Of a stretch of 47,500 nucleotides of DNA, positions 31,583 through 47,500 are shown in pieces (position 1 is the first letter of the stretch; each line of letters opens with the position of its first letter). Where the stretch lies: positions 2,680,301-2,727,800 of the forward strand of contig CAUJGJ010000040.1 in the NCBI GenBank assembly GCA_963170055.1. The letters are read 5' to 3'. The position numbers and the translations under genes are program-made. Source of the stretch: Halisarca cf. caerulea (Eukaryota; Porifera; Demospongiae; Chondrillida; Halisarcidae). A model generated the notes under the pieces. That model had not been told where the DNA came from. It saw nothing but the letters and a program-made list of their open reading frames with translations, and did not search any database.

Positions 31583-32043
31583 AACATGTTCTGAAGTAAA
31601 CGTGAAGATTCTGATTCAAACTCACCAAAAAATTAATGTTCTTGACCAAAAACATGCAACCACAAACAACAAACAGTGACTTTTTCACAAATTTGTGATA
31701 ATAATCAGCAGCCCAAATTGCTAAATCACAAATTTGTGAAAACTGAAAATCACAAATTTGTGAAATCCTGTTTGAGTTTGCTGGTGATAGGGCAATAACC
31801 TGTGAATTATCATGCACTTGTGAGAAAACAAGCTAAAATGGAAATTGTTATTGGCCCAACATTTGCAAAGTTTTGACAACATTCTTTTGCTTTTCAACAT
31901 ACATTGCTAAAAACAAGGCTGTTTTGCATAACAATATGCTTGTTTACAACAATCCCTGCAGATTTGTTATGAAAACAGTATGAAAGTTAGCAATTTTGGC
32001 TACAGGCCAAATAAGAATATTCACATTTACTTCAGAACATGTT
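31583..32043. mobile_element. AACATGTT-ended non-autonomous transposon with TTGT TSD
   Basis: TIRs start AACATGTTCTGAAGTAAA and match at 28 of about 30 positions. The 4-bp TTGT is duplicated at 31579-31582 and 32044-32047. The paralogous segment near 46560 has one uninterrupted TTGTGCC, i.e. the pre-insertion site. The 461-bp body holds three exact copies of the palindrome TCACAAATTTGTGA (31685, 31726, 31750). No coding capacity. Confidence 0.9.
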
Positions 32044-32120
32044 TTGTGCCATACGCAACCACAAATACCTGGAAAGGCAAAGCAGAGGCAAATTCTCTTT
32101 TCGTAGAATTCAACGCCATT

Positions 32121-32432
32121 TTGTGTGTATTTTTTGCGGGATGTAGGAATATTAATTTGCAGTGTGCACTCAGTCCAACTAGACTCTGTCCAGCTAGCCC
32201 TGTACCCATCTAGCATCATGTATGTAAAGCCCTATGCTCATCTGGACAATGGTGGGTAGTGGATAAAAAGACTATCCTAGCCAAAGGGTGAAGAATCCCA
32301 ACGGGACAACCGATATTTCCAGCCAACTCGGAACAGAGATTCCCAAAGCCTAGCCCAAAGCAATGTAGCATAGTCGACATAGGCGTCGCACACAAGACAG
32401 GCAATCACGTGATAAAACATGTCGTCACAGAT
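32121..32432. mobile_element. Second insertion in the proximal segmental duplicate
   Basis: This stretch is absent from the distal duplicate (46620-46650). Its first part (about 32130-32240) matches the arm of the 564-bp palindrome family: GGGATGTAGGAAT, CAGTCCAACTAGACTCT, CATGTATGTAAAGCCCTATG. The remaining about 190 bp I do not recognise. Ends and TSD are not clear. Confidence 0.5.
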
Positions 32433-32639
32433 GGCATGACTATATGCCATGAATCTGATTATACCAGGTCGCATGTACTCATCATGCAATGAAGACTACG
32501 TTATAACAATGTACAGCAACAATATTGCAGATCTATACAGTAGAAATAACTCAAATAAGTATAAATAGAATACTGTCATGTGACATGACCTTAAATTCTG
32601 AGACCTCCAGGCTGGTAAACATTTGGAGGTCTGATTGTT

Positions 32640-32890
32640 GGATCGGTAGGATGATCGTGATCCACAAATGTAGAGGATTGCTGATCGGAGGAGAGCAAAA
32701 CCTAATTTGCATTTAATCCATTGTATATTGTTTTGCCGTATGGGATGTGTTGCTTTTCACTCAACAGTGATGCAATGCGACGATAGAATGTAGTGGCGGT
32801 GGGGGCCATACCACTGGTTGCAGACAACACGAGAGGAGTGAAGGAAGCTCTCTCTACTTCAAGGATTCTTGCTTCGTAGTGCCTCATCAT
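32640..32890 (-). pseudogene. C-terminal remnant of a retroelement ORF
   Basis: One frame reads ARILEVERASFTPLVLSATS, GMAPTATTFYRRIASLLSEK and then PYGKTIY. After a frameshift a second frame reads WIKCKLGFALLRSAILYICG and then SRSSYRS. I recognise this tail (E-V-E-x-x-x-F-T-P-L-V-x-S ... LLRSAI ... C-x-R-G-x-R-S-S) from C-termini of reverse-transcriptase ORFs in invertebrate genomes; the exact clade is uncertain. It is broken by the frameshift and lacks the catalytic part. It lies inside the segmental duplication upstream of the 31495 ORF. Confidence 0.65.
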
Positions 32891-33271
32891 GCAAGACTAT
32901 GTAGTCTTGCATAGCCAGACCCTCAACTAGGCTCCTTGGATCAGATCGAGGTTTGGGTCTGGCTACGTGAGACTAATTCTAATGCAGGACATGTCTGTGA
33001 AGCTATATATACCAATACAATGAAGGCTGAATGCAGCTAGCGTGGACCGTCTGGCATACCTGCAGACTGTTTATAGAGTTCTAACTTTGAATACTCATAC
33101 ACTGCACATATATAGCATTTATATTCTTGACAAGCACCTAAAATGCAGACATAGGCATCTTAACATGTAAGTACAATATTATAGTCACATGATTGAGAAG
33201 TAGCGATCGATCAGGTTGAAATTGAAAAACATTCTTCCTAAACAAACTGTAAGGCTAACATATATTGTATA

Positions 33272-33889
33272 CGGTACTTTTCATAAAAAACTGGACGATG
33301 TACGGCGGTCAGACCGGCGGTCAAAAACCGGACGTACAACGTACGTACACCGGACGTACACCGACGGACAATTATCACGTGACGCGTAATATAAATTACA
33401 TCATTGGCAACGGTAGTTGGGAGCGGTACCTCAAGCGAAATGGTGTATTCGAGCTACGTAAAGCAGCGAATTCTGCTTTTTAGACGCGAAGGCAAGAGCT
33501 TTCGGAAAATTGCGGGAGATTTAGCTAAAGAAGGACACGTTGTGTCGAAATCCGGAGTTGCGCTATTTTTTAAGAAGTACGCGAAGGAGGGAAGTATCGG
33601 GCGAAAACCAGGAAGCGGTTTGACTGGGAAGAAGACAGCAGCGCTCTTGAAGCTTGTTGACAGTCATATGGAGAAGGATGACGAACTTTCTGCGTGCGGC
33701 GCTTTCCTTCGAGGTTTCCCCGCACTGGCGTTTGTTTCTATTTTTAGACACGTAGCAACGAACGAAGGCGGGCGAAGCCGTACAACAAACGGGCGTACAG
33801 CGGACGTACCCCGGACGGTCACCGTACGTACACCGTACGTACACCGGTCTGACCGCCGTACATCGTCCAGTTTTTTATGAAAAGTACCG
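33272..33889 (+). mobile_element. Internally deleted Tc1/mariner element with 46-bp identical TIRs
   Basis: The ends CGGTACTTTTCATAAAAAAC (5') and their exact reverse complement (3') match over 46 bp and are flanked by TA on both sides. Subterminal direct repeats of CGTACACCG / ACGTACACCG type follow each TIR. Length is 618 bp. The inside still encodes the transposase N-terminal helix-turn-helix (see 33440), but the DDE catalytic region is gone. Perfect TIRs suggest recent mobility in trans. Confidence 0.85.
33440..33880 (+). pseudogene. Tc1/mariner transposase N-terminal fragment
   Basis: The frame beginning MVYSSYVKQRILLFRREGKS continues FRKIAGDLAKEGHVVSKSGV, then FFKKYAKEGSIGRKPGSG and KKTAALLKLVDSHMEKDDE. 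This is the paired-like helix-turn-helix of Tc1/IS630-type transposases (R-x-E-G-x-S-x-R-x-I-A and G-S-I-x-R-K-P-G-S-G). After DDE of HMEKDDE the sequence jumps to the 3' subterminal region, which matches an internal deletion. About 83 residues of the usual 340 remain; the frame runs on to the 3' TIR as non-homologous sequence. Confidence 0.8.
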
Positions 33890-33974
33890 TATGTTATTGA
33901 TCTATACTACCACATGTAGTGGCTACGATTGTGTTATAACAATCATTAGAAGCTTAATTAAGGAAGTCCACATA

Positions 33975-33988
33975 ATCACACACACACA

Positions 33989-34023
<35 letters not shown>

Positions 34024-34038
34024 TCACTCACACACTCA

Positions 34039-34081
<43 letters not shown>

Positions 34082-34088
34082 CACACAC
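33975..34088. repeat. CA/CACT microsatellite
   Basis: (CA)n with repeated CACTCACT inserts, just beyond the deleted Tc1/mariner element. Confidence 0.9.
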
Positions 34089-34398
34089 GTGTACACACAA
34101 TGCACACATTGGTCATATTGCTAGCATCAATGTCACAAACCTCAACAAAAGAGTGTTCATTCAATCAGTATAAGTATTAGTCTTACATACAAAAAGAGTT
34201 TACAGGAAACAAAAAATACAAAAATTAAGTCAAATTAGCGCTCACTTAGTCCTACTCATGGACTGTGATAGTCTAAGATTACAATCAATGATTCTGTCAG
34301 ACATTTAGATGCACACAAATGAAGTACAGCCATCATGTATGCACCTGCACGATGAGGAGAAATTGCCATCAGTGAATAAAATATGTATATCACAGCTA

Positions 34399-34572
34399 TA
34401 GAGGTGTAAGAACACTCACACCATGCAGTGAGGGAGGGCGGCAGAAGGTTCTAGGCATGTACGTAGCACACATTGTCAGCAACATGTAGATACATGCATG
34501 ATATTGGGACCGATATACGCTGAGAGTGAAGGGATCAAGGTCCCCCCGAGTCCCTGCTTCCCACACCTGTGT
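34399..34572. repeat. GGGGCGTAGGAAC dispersed repeat, copy 3
   Basis: AGAGGTGTAAGAACACTCAC ... GTGAGGGAGGGCGGCAGAAG ... CTTCCCACACCTGTG. The most diverged of the three copies. Confidence 0.5.
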
Positions 34573-34677
34573 ATATTATCTATCAGCATGTAGCTTGTAA
34601 AATACCATCACATGCAATTGTACCCTACATCGTGAAATTCTCACGATCACTTGATTATACAAATCCTGCTCCAGGAG

Positions 34678-34827
34678 CAGTGTTCTCCCCAGAAATATTT
34701 TAAGGCATGTTGAAGTTCATGCCACCTTGAGCGACATATTATCAGGGGCGGATCTACGAAAGCTCTCATATGAGGGGGGGGGGGGGTAGGCAACTTGGGG
34801 ACCTTTTTTTAGTGAATGACTATTAGC

Positions 34828-34861
<34 letters not shown>

Positions 34862-35310
34862 TCTTTTAGGTGACTGGTGGGTGAGCTGGGGCTTTCCTGT
34901 CTACCTAAATCACTGTATACTTCTTGTTCCAGCAGATTCACGACTTATGTTTCCTGTTTTAATGCCTTCTTTTCTCTAAAAATGCAGGCAACTTAGCCTC
35001 CAGTCTTCCACTAAACGCAGGATGGTTCAGTTCAGCGATCAAATTACGTATGTTTATCCTTAAGATCGTACGCTTGCGGCGCCAATCAAGCACGAAAACG
35101 CCTGCTGTCGCACGAAGTACATTAACATGACGTCATCACATTAAAATGGAGAATACTCGCGGAGGTTATTTTAGTTAAGTTTGGGCATTTGCATGATTTG
35201 TTCTTCTAAAAAATACTCTAAAGGCCCATAGATGTACACTTCTGTAAAAACTAGGAAGAAAAGAAGGCATGTCGGGCCGACATGCCTTAAGATACCTGGG
35301 GAGAACACTG
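34678..35310. mobile_element. CAGTGTTCTCCCC-ended transposon (hAT-like ends), 633 bp
   Basis: TIRs CAGTGTTCTCCCCAG and CTGGGGAGAACACTG continue with TTAAGGCATGT. The direct repeat CAGGAG flanks both ends (34672-34677, 35311-35316). CAGTG-type ends recall hAT elements, but hAT TSDs are 8 bp, so the superfamily is open. The 3' subterminal part holds the palindrome GGCATGTCGGGCCGACATGCC minus its last base. A TA repeat lies inside (34830-34860). Confidence 0.75.
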
Positions 35311-35430
35311 CAGGAGGGTAGGCATGAATTGTTGTGCACATATTATATTCATTTTGTGGCTGCAGCTCTCTGTTGTATAATAGCCTAACCATATTACATC
35401 ATCATAAGACTTGTTTGCATAGGACTTATT

Positions 35431-35555
35431 TCAGTAAGAAGAACCGGACAAAAATATTGTCGACTAAGTAGAAATGATCGATAATTCGTGAAGCTATATT
35501 ATTTCAAGACGGCCATTTTTGCATTTTATTCCTGGACGGTTATGAATACCCTGTG
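35431..35555. mobile_element. CACAGGGTG MITE, 3' end fragment
   Basis: Only the last about 125 bp of the family remain: CAGTAAGAAGAACCGGAC through GGACGGTTATGAATACCCTG. It lies 300 bp from copy 3 in the same orientation. Confidence 0.75.
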
Positions 35556-35856
35556 AAATCTTCAACTGAACAAATAGCTGTGCAAGGTATATACAATGCA
35601 TCTGATAATATACATGACACATGGTTGAATATATGTAACAATGAAAAGAATTGAATGAAGACCAAGTGAAGCACAACCCTACATGCAGTCTCATGAATTC
35701 TGCCACAGCAAGTGAAGAATATCAGCATGCATACACAAGGGTGTAGCCAGAAGAAAAATATGGGGTTTCTAAAGGCCATGATAATGGGCACACAAAAATA
35801 GTGGTATATCATGAACACATCAATGTACTATAATAGCCCTTACTAACTGTAACATA

Positions 35857-37007
35857 CACAGGGTGTTTATAACCGTCTGTTGCTTGTTCCGATTATGGGT
35901 GGTGCTTGTTTTCAATGTAATCAATTAGGGGCTGTTTTAAATGCGTCATTGAGCGTCTTTTAGATGATGTCGCTAATCTAAAAGAAACAACAGAATTGGA
36001 AGAGAAGGTGACTTTTGTGACTTTGCACCTAGTACGTATAATATTATTCATAACAGGTTATTTTTTATACCCTTCAATTATTATTTAAGGACTTGCCACA
36101 ATGTCTGGACATTTCACTGTTTTCATAACATTCTCAGGAAATTTGTAAACAAAGCTTGTTATGATGGCAGTTTGAGCTAATTTTATAGAATACCTCCAGA
36201 ATTTGAACTCAGAATGACCTAAATCTCAAGGGAACTAAAACATGTTGATGCACAAAGTGACCCATTTCAGCTGCAATTTGTTTTTTGAAGTTGCAACAAC
36301 AAGTCCCAACCCTGAAATATGGCTTATTGGGATAAATAATTGCCATTGGTTCAGTGGTAAAGTCAACAAATTTGTGAACTCAAGCTGGTAATTAAGGTTC
36401 ACAAATTTGTTGACTTTACTCTGTTTTGCATTCAAAACAGCTGTATTTCAGGGGACCTTAAAAACTAATTGAAGGGTTTAAAAAATAACATGTTTCATGA
36501 AATGTCATGAAAATGGCAGTTTTGTTGAAGAAGGAGATAAATTTGCTTCGTCGGACCTCTACATGTCTTCGAATCTTGTCCAATCGTACTTCGATGGAAT
36601 CTTAAGATGTTTTGGTTTGTAAAATCCTTCCAGGCATAGTGCTACAATCAAGCAGTTTCTCACAATTCCACCACTTAATATGCTGAATTTTGGTCATTTG
36701 AAGGGTGAAAAAACAGGTTTTTTTGGTTGTAACTTTCTTACAGAAGATTATAACCTATAGCCTGGAATGATTTTCGGATAGTTCACCACTTGTTCTGTCT
36801 TTTTGTGTTGTTTCATGTGAATTGAGAGGGATCTAAAGGTGCAATAGAAACAATTGCTAAATTTAGCTCCATCATTCCCAGAATATATAGATCTACATTC
36901 AGTAAGAAGAACTGGGCAAAAAACTAGTCAACTAAATAGAAACAATCGATAATTTGTGAAGTATTTCAAGACAGCCATTTTTGCATTTTATTCCTGGACG
37001 GTTATAC
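35857..37007. mobile_element. CACAGGGTG foldback MITE, copy 3, interrupted and diverged
   Basis: The 5' part (35857 to about 36040) and 3' part (about 36495-37007) match copies 1 and 2. The AACATGTT-family element splits it. Divergence is higher than in copies 1 and 2, and the 3' TIR is degraded (GGTTATACGTATG). Confidence 0.8.
36052..36494. mobile_element. AACATGTT-family transposon nested in a CACAGGGTG element (TCAT TSD)
   Basis: It starts AACAGGTTATTTTTTATACC and ends with the complementary ...TAAAAAATAACATGTT; TIRs are about 39 bp. TCAT is duplicated at 36048-36051 and 36495-36498. It contains the GTCAACAAATTTGTGAAC palindromic block. It interrupts the CACAGGGTG element at 35857-37007. 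Confidence 0.88.
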
Positions 37008-37456
37008 GTATGTGGAACATGTCCAGATGGTTATGATAAGGCTCCCTGCATGGAGTGCATAGTGATAAAAGTTAATGTTCACCGCGTGAATTTGTTATAA
37101 TACAATTGGGCAACACGATAGAGAACACTGCCAGATTTAATAGCATTTGAACATATTACTTGCCATTTTGTTGACAACACACAAACAAGCAATGAAGTGC
37201 ATATAATATTATGCTAGGGATCAAAAAATTGACAAGTCCACATTAATGCATGTACGTGGCTTTACAGTATAATTGATAACAGTGAAGTCCAGACTGGGAT
37301 CTGAGACCAATAGGGACAAACTAAAAAAATAAGATTATTTGCACCAGTTTAAGACCGCAAAATACAACATTTTTCACATTCATTTACGTATATCGAATCT
37401 TCTACATTATTCTGTACATACGCACCTACGTACATACATATATATTGCATACTTAC

Positions 37457-39293
<1,837 letters not shown>

Positions 39294-39533
39294 CTTGTGT
39301 ACTTTGCTTTTACGCTAATTTCCACTCTAAACCACTAATATCGCTGGTGTAACTCCCAAAGATAAAGATCTGATGAAATAAAACAGTAAAATAATAACAG
39401 AATGAAAATGGACACACACACCCACAAATCATAGAACACATAGCACTGACATCATTACGACTGTAGTGTAGCATGTCATGGAAGAAACACTTAGTCTAGG
39501 GCAAATTAAGATTGCCCAGTAGAGCACTAAGAA

Positions 39534-39534
<1 letters not shown>

Positions 39535-39575
<41 letters not shown>
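39535..39575. repeat. CA microsatellite
   Basis: About 40 bp of pure (CA)n, 240 bp upstream of the RPA-like start codon. Confidence 0.95.
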
Positions 39576-39578
<3 letters not shown>

Positions 39579-39579
39579 A

Positions 39580-39790
39580 CTATAACTAGATGTACGCAAA
39601 GCGCAGTAGTCGCAAGACAGTGTGTGGTCAGCGTCGACGTCACATACACATGATCGTCACGTGGCAGAATATGTCGACCAAGATGGCTGACCACTTCGCA
39701 GCCCCCAAACAAAATAGTCAGAACCCTGCCAAAAGCAAAGACAAATGTCAACAAACAAAAAAGTCGTTCCGAGACATGGCATAGTTCTGT
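39580..39790. promoter_or_regulatory. Possible promoter of the RPA-like gene
   Basis: It contains GACGTCAC (CRE-like), TCACGTGGC (E-box) and CAAGATGGCT (YY1-like), 300-400 bp upstream of the minus-strand start at 39293. A short plus-strand frame from the AAGATGGCT ATG (39682) ends after 34 codons. Confidence 0.35.
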
Positions 39791-42040
39791 GCTTCAATGC
39801 GTCGATCGCTTTTCTACAATAGAGCTATTCAGCACCAGGAGACAGAAAGTGAGTTTTATATTTCTCTAAATAGCGAAGTTTTAGTTAGACTTTCGAACGA
39901 ATCTCTTGCCTAGCTTCGAAGAGCACAAGCGTCCCTCTTTGTCAGTTTTAGCTACTGCGAATTTCGACGAGCACCTTCCGAGTAATTCGCATCCAAAGTG
40001 ACCTAAATTGGGACAAAATCAAACAAATATTACCCGAAAATTAAGCAAATGCGTGGGTAGCTCAAACTCACTCTGCTAACGTGCCGGAAATAGAAAACTC
40101 GCTACACTTGTAATGATTATAGGCATGTTTGTATAACAAATAAGTTAAACTTTACACCTGACTGCTAACAAATGGTACTAAACATCTATGTGATATGATA
40201 CAAAACCTAAATGAGATGTTCATGATTTTTCCATATTAAGTTTAGTACATAGGTCCACAATCGCAAGGGTAGTGAGAAATCAACAAACTTCGTACAGGTG
40301 ACGTCTTGGAACTAAGGCATGGCATGTTTGTAATTAGTATGTGTGAAATCAAAGATAATGATGAACTCAGAGTAGATCTATGAACCAAAAAGAAAGCCCA
40401 GCCAAAATCTGCCAATAGCAATCCCCATGCAGAAGAAACAACACAGGCAATTTGAAGCCTTCAAATCAATTTGAAAGGCAATGTCAACCACATGCAAGCT
40501 ACATCTATTAGGGTAAAGCGTAAAGTACAGCAACTTGGAATGGTAGGATAACTTGGAAAAGGGTTATGTCTTTTCCTACAGCTATGCTATCCAGCCATAC
40601 TTGCCTAAGCCTTTCACTCGCTGCTGGCACTGTAGCCTTTAGTGTTGCGTACCAAGTTATATCTCGTTCTACCCAATTACGGCACGTCTGTAGTGTCTCC
40701 ATGAAGTGGGGGCTCAGAAGTGAACAGGATAGCTGGACAACTTCATCACAATAAGGTCTACTGTACCAGTCCCTGTATGTTCGAAATTACCGTTCCGAGT
40801 ATGACATAGTACTACAACTGAGGTATGTATATCTAAATTCGTTCTGCTATTTTTTTTGAGGAAAGAGCTCGAACGCTGTAATGACTATCTAATTCACTAG
40901 TTTGTGCCTCTAAGCAAAGAGTGGGGTAAACAAAACCTAATATAGTGATCAAAAATTTCAATATTTGCGGCTGACGAAAAATTACAGTCAAAGACCACCA
41001 ATTAGATAAAGTTACTTTTCGGCGAATTTACAGTGCACGTTGACCATGTTTGTTCGTGTGCTGAAAAATTAGGGGATATAAAGTAGTACCCCAATTCACC
41101 TCATAGTAACTATATGAAACCGGCGGACTATCGTGTTGTGCGGTACGAGTATCAGGACTGAACATGGTTGTACTGATGCCCGCGATCGAATATCTAGGAT
41201 AGTAATCAATGGGCAGCAGGAGACAATCATGTAGACTCGTGTAGACCACAACAATGGACCGCTCGTGGCAGTGGAAATTATACTTCACAGCAAATATACA
41301 CCTAGTCCCTCCTAAACAAAAGATATACCATAATAATTAAGACTTGAACTCTTTTATACCTGTACACTCCAGGAACTTGGCTGCCACGATTAATCAGACA
41401 TCCGTCAAACTGTTCTGGCTAAAATATTCAAGCATCTCACCAAAAGAGCGGGCTCGTTTGCATACACCAAAGAGCGGGCTCGTTTGCATACACCAAAGAG
41501 CGGGCTCGTTTGCATACACCAAAGAGCGGGCTCGTTTTGCATACACCAAAAGAGCGGGCTCGTTTCCATGCACGTGTAGCGTAGTTCCAAGACCCACTTC
41601 CAATCTGAAAACGAGACTCATGAGCAGGATTAATACGTATTTAGCCTTTTATAGAGTGTCTATGCTACAATGTGGAGTGTCTAGGACTCACTGAGTGCAT
41701 GGCATAGCTTTGAAAATTATTATTGCACTTTGACTTTTTGCCAACTTGCAAAATTGTGACCTATCTCTGTACTATGTGCCATACTCAGAGTCTAGAATAC
41801 ACAACCATGCAGACCCCATGCTTGCTGTGACTGCGCATGCATGCATGATGCCACTATGGATTGAGGTAAGAAAGGGTTGGCTACGCCCAACTACATACAC
41901 CACACTCCAGTGTTAGTTTTCTGCTGGCAAAATAATTGCATTGATCATGAAATTAATATTAAATTCTTTACTATAATTATTATTATCAGCAATATTATAC
42001 AAATTATTTATAACAAGCACCATATGGGTACTAGGACACA
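39790..42040. other. Intergenic region between Gly-rich and RPA-like genes
   Basis: Apart from the 26-bp minisatellite there is nothing secure. The block at 40500-40760 shares GTCTCCATGAAGTGGGG and AATTTGGAATGG/AACTTGGAATGG words with 28370-28470, which suggests a dispersed repeat. Confidence 0.4.
41440..41570. repeat. 26-bp minisatellite, ~5 units
   Basis: Unit AAAGAGCGGGCTCGTTTGCA + TACACC, about five times with minor length changes. Each unit contains the hairpin GAGCGGGCTC and the octamer-like TTTGCAT. It lies in the 2.7-kb gap between the end of the Gly-rich gene and the RPA-like gene. Confidence 0.85.
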
Positions 42041-46483
<4,443 letters not shown>

Positions 46484-46899
46484 TCAACTCAAACTAAATG
46501 GACAAGAAAGGAGTATGAAGTACTCTAGACAATCACTAAAGTCAATAGTGAACCAGTTATACTTGTGCCACACGCAACCACAATGGAAAGGCAAAGCGGA
46601 GGCAGATTCTCTTTTCGTAGAATTCAACGCCATTTTGTCATTGAGGAAAGCATGACAATGCCATGAATCTGATTATACCAGGTCGCATTTACTCATCATG
46701 CAAGACTACGTTATAACCATAGATATTAGAGTATCTACGTTATAACAATGTACACAAAAATATTGCAGAGCATGCGCAACAGTAGAAAAAACTCAAATAA
46801 GTATAATAAATAGAACACAGTCATGCAACATGTCATTATAGTCAGTTAGATATTGACCTTCTCAGACCTCCAGGCCGGTGAACATTTGGAGGTCCATAT

Positions 46900-47165
46900 G
46901 ATTGTTGGATCAGTAGGAAGATTGTGATCCACAAATGTAGATGATTTCTGATCGGAGGAGAGCAAAACCTTATTTGCATCTAACCCATTGTATTGTCTTG
47001 CTGTACGGAGTGTGTTGTTTTTCACTCAAGATTGATGCAATGCGACGATAGAATATGAAGTGGCGGTGGGGGCCATACCACTGGTTGCAGACAACACAAG
47101 AGGAGTGAAGGAAGCTCTCTCTCCTTCAAGGATTCTTGTTTTGCAGTGCCTCCTCATCATGCAAG
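46900..47165 (-). pseudogene. Second copy of the retroelement ORF C-terminal remnant
   Basis: Duplicate of the remnant at 32640-32890. It reads RILEGERASFTPLVLSATSG and MAPTATS before a 2-bp insertion shifts the frame. The C-terminal part reads WVRCK, a stop, then GFALLRSEIIYICG. Lesions differ between the copies, so both have decayed since duplication. It lies in the immediate upstream region of the Gly-rich gene at 46483. Confidence 0.65.
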
Positions 47166-47500
47166 ACTAGGCAGACCCTCAACTAGGCTCCTTGGATCAG
47201 AGGTTTGGGTCTGGCTACGTAAGACTAATTCTAATGCAGGACATAATAGTCTGTGAAGCTATACCAATACAATGAAGGCTGAATGCAGCTAGCATGGACC
47301 GTCTAGCATACCAGCAGACTGTTTATAGAGTTCTAACTTTGAATACTTATAGTCTGTATATAGCATTTATACTCTTGACAAGCATTTAAAATGCAGGCAC
47401 AGGCATCCTCGAATGTAAGTACAATATTTAAGTCACGATTGAGAAGTAGCGATCAATCAGGTTGAAATTGATCTTCCTAATTATAAACCAGAAAGGCTAA

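Larger units (their letters stand above)
31356..33258. repeat. Segmental duplication, proximal copy
   Basis: It matches 46344-47500 in the same order and orientation: the start of the Gly-rich gene, its upstream region, the retroelement remnant and beyond. It differs by the 461-bp TTGT-flanked insertion, a further about 310-bp insertion, and scattered substitutions and small indels. A Tc1/mariner element lies just beyond its end. Confidence 0.88.

Noticed and set aside
31685..31763. CRISPR-like array
   Set aside because: Only three short palindromic repeats with unequal AT-rich spacers, inside a eukaryotic transposon.
34252..34342. Possible third exon of the RPA-like gene (acceptor TCGTGCAG, 30 codons to a stop)
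   Set aside because: Phase fits, but the peptide has no RPA character and a frame this short is expected by chance.

Overview
The window looks like an AT-rich, intron-rich animal genome of low gene density, crowded with microsatellites and short non-autonomous DNA transposons. The protein repertoire (TIR plus death-fold signalling, an RPA-type OB fold, mariner and retroelement remnants) and the small exons suggest an early-branching metazoan. A demosponge is my best guess, but this is inference. All gene models below are hand-assembled from open reading frame, splice-site and phase agreement; no transcript evidence was available.

All three gene models lie on the minus strand. (1) 21139 to 1841: a 12-exon gene for a death-fold + TIR protein. 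The order resembles MyD88, but the TIR has the WYDKDE / BB-loop / C-x-x-E-L pattern of NAD-cleaving TIR domains. Exon phases agree across every junction. The last exon carries a 40-bp tandem duplication that shifts the frame into an early stop. (2) 46483 to 42041: a 3-exon gene of about 868 residues. It has an acidic Ser-rich N-terminus, about 500 residues of Gly-rich tandem repeats, a death-fold (CARD-like) domain with a helix 5-6 signature shared with gene 1, and a 70-residue tail. (3) 39293 to 37457: two exons that join in phase to make an RPA1-type DNA-binding OB fold; its 3' end is unresolved.

A segmental duplication links 31356-33258 with 46344-47500. It copied the first about 140 nt of gene 2 (now a 55-codon ORF) and a frameshifted retroelement ORF tail. 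The proximal copy later received a 461-bp element with a TTGT target duplication; the distal copy is the matching empty site.

The rest is largely mobile DNA. It includes a family ending in AACATGTT with 4-bp target duplications (three copies), a CACAGGGTG foldback family (four copies, one holding a nested insertion, one sitting in a CA microsatellite), a 564-bp near-perfect palindrome with relatives, a deleted Tc1/mariner element with 46-bp identical ends, a second TA-flanked element, CAGTGTTCTCCCC-ended elements, a 234-bp tandem duplication, long inverted repeats, and an inverted pair of hammerhead-ribozyme-like motifs. Gene 1 and gene 2 could work together through death-fold contacts (inference). 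I saw no tRNA, rRNA or CRISPR array.
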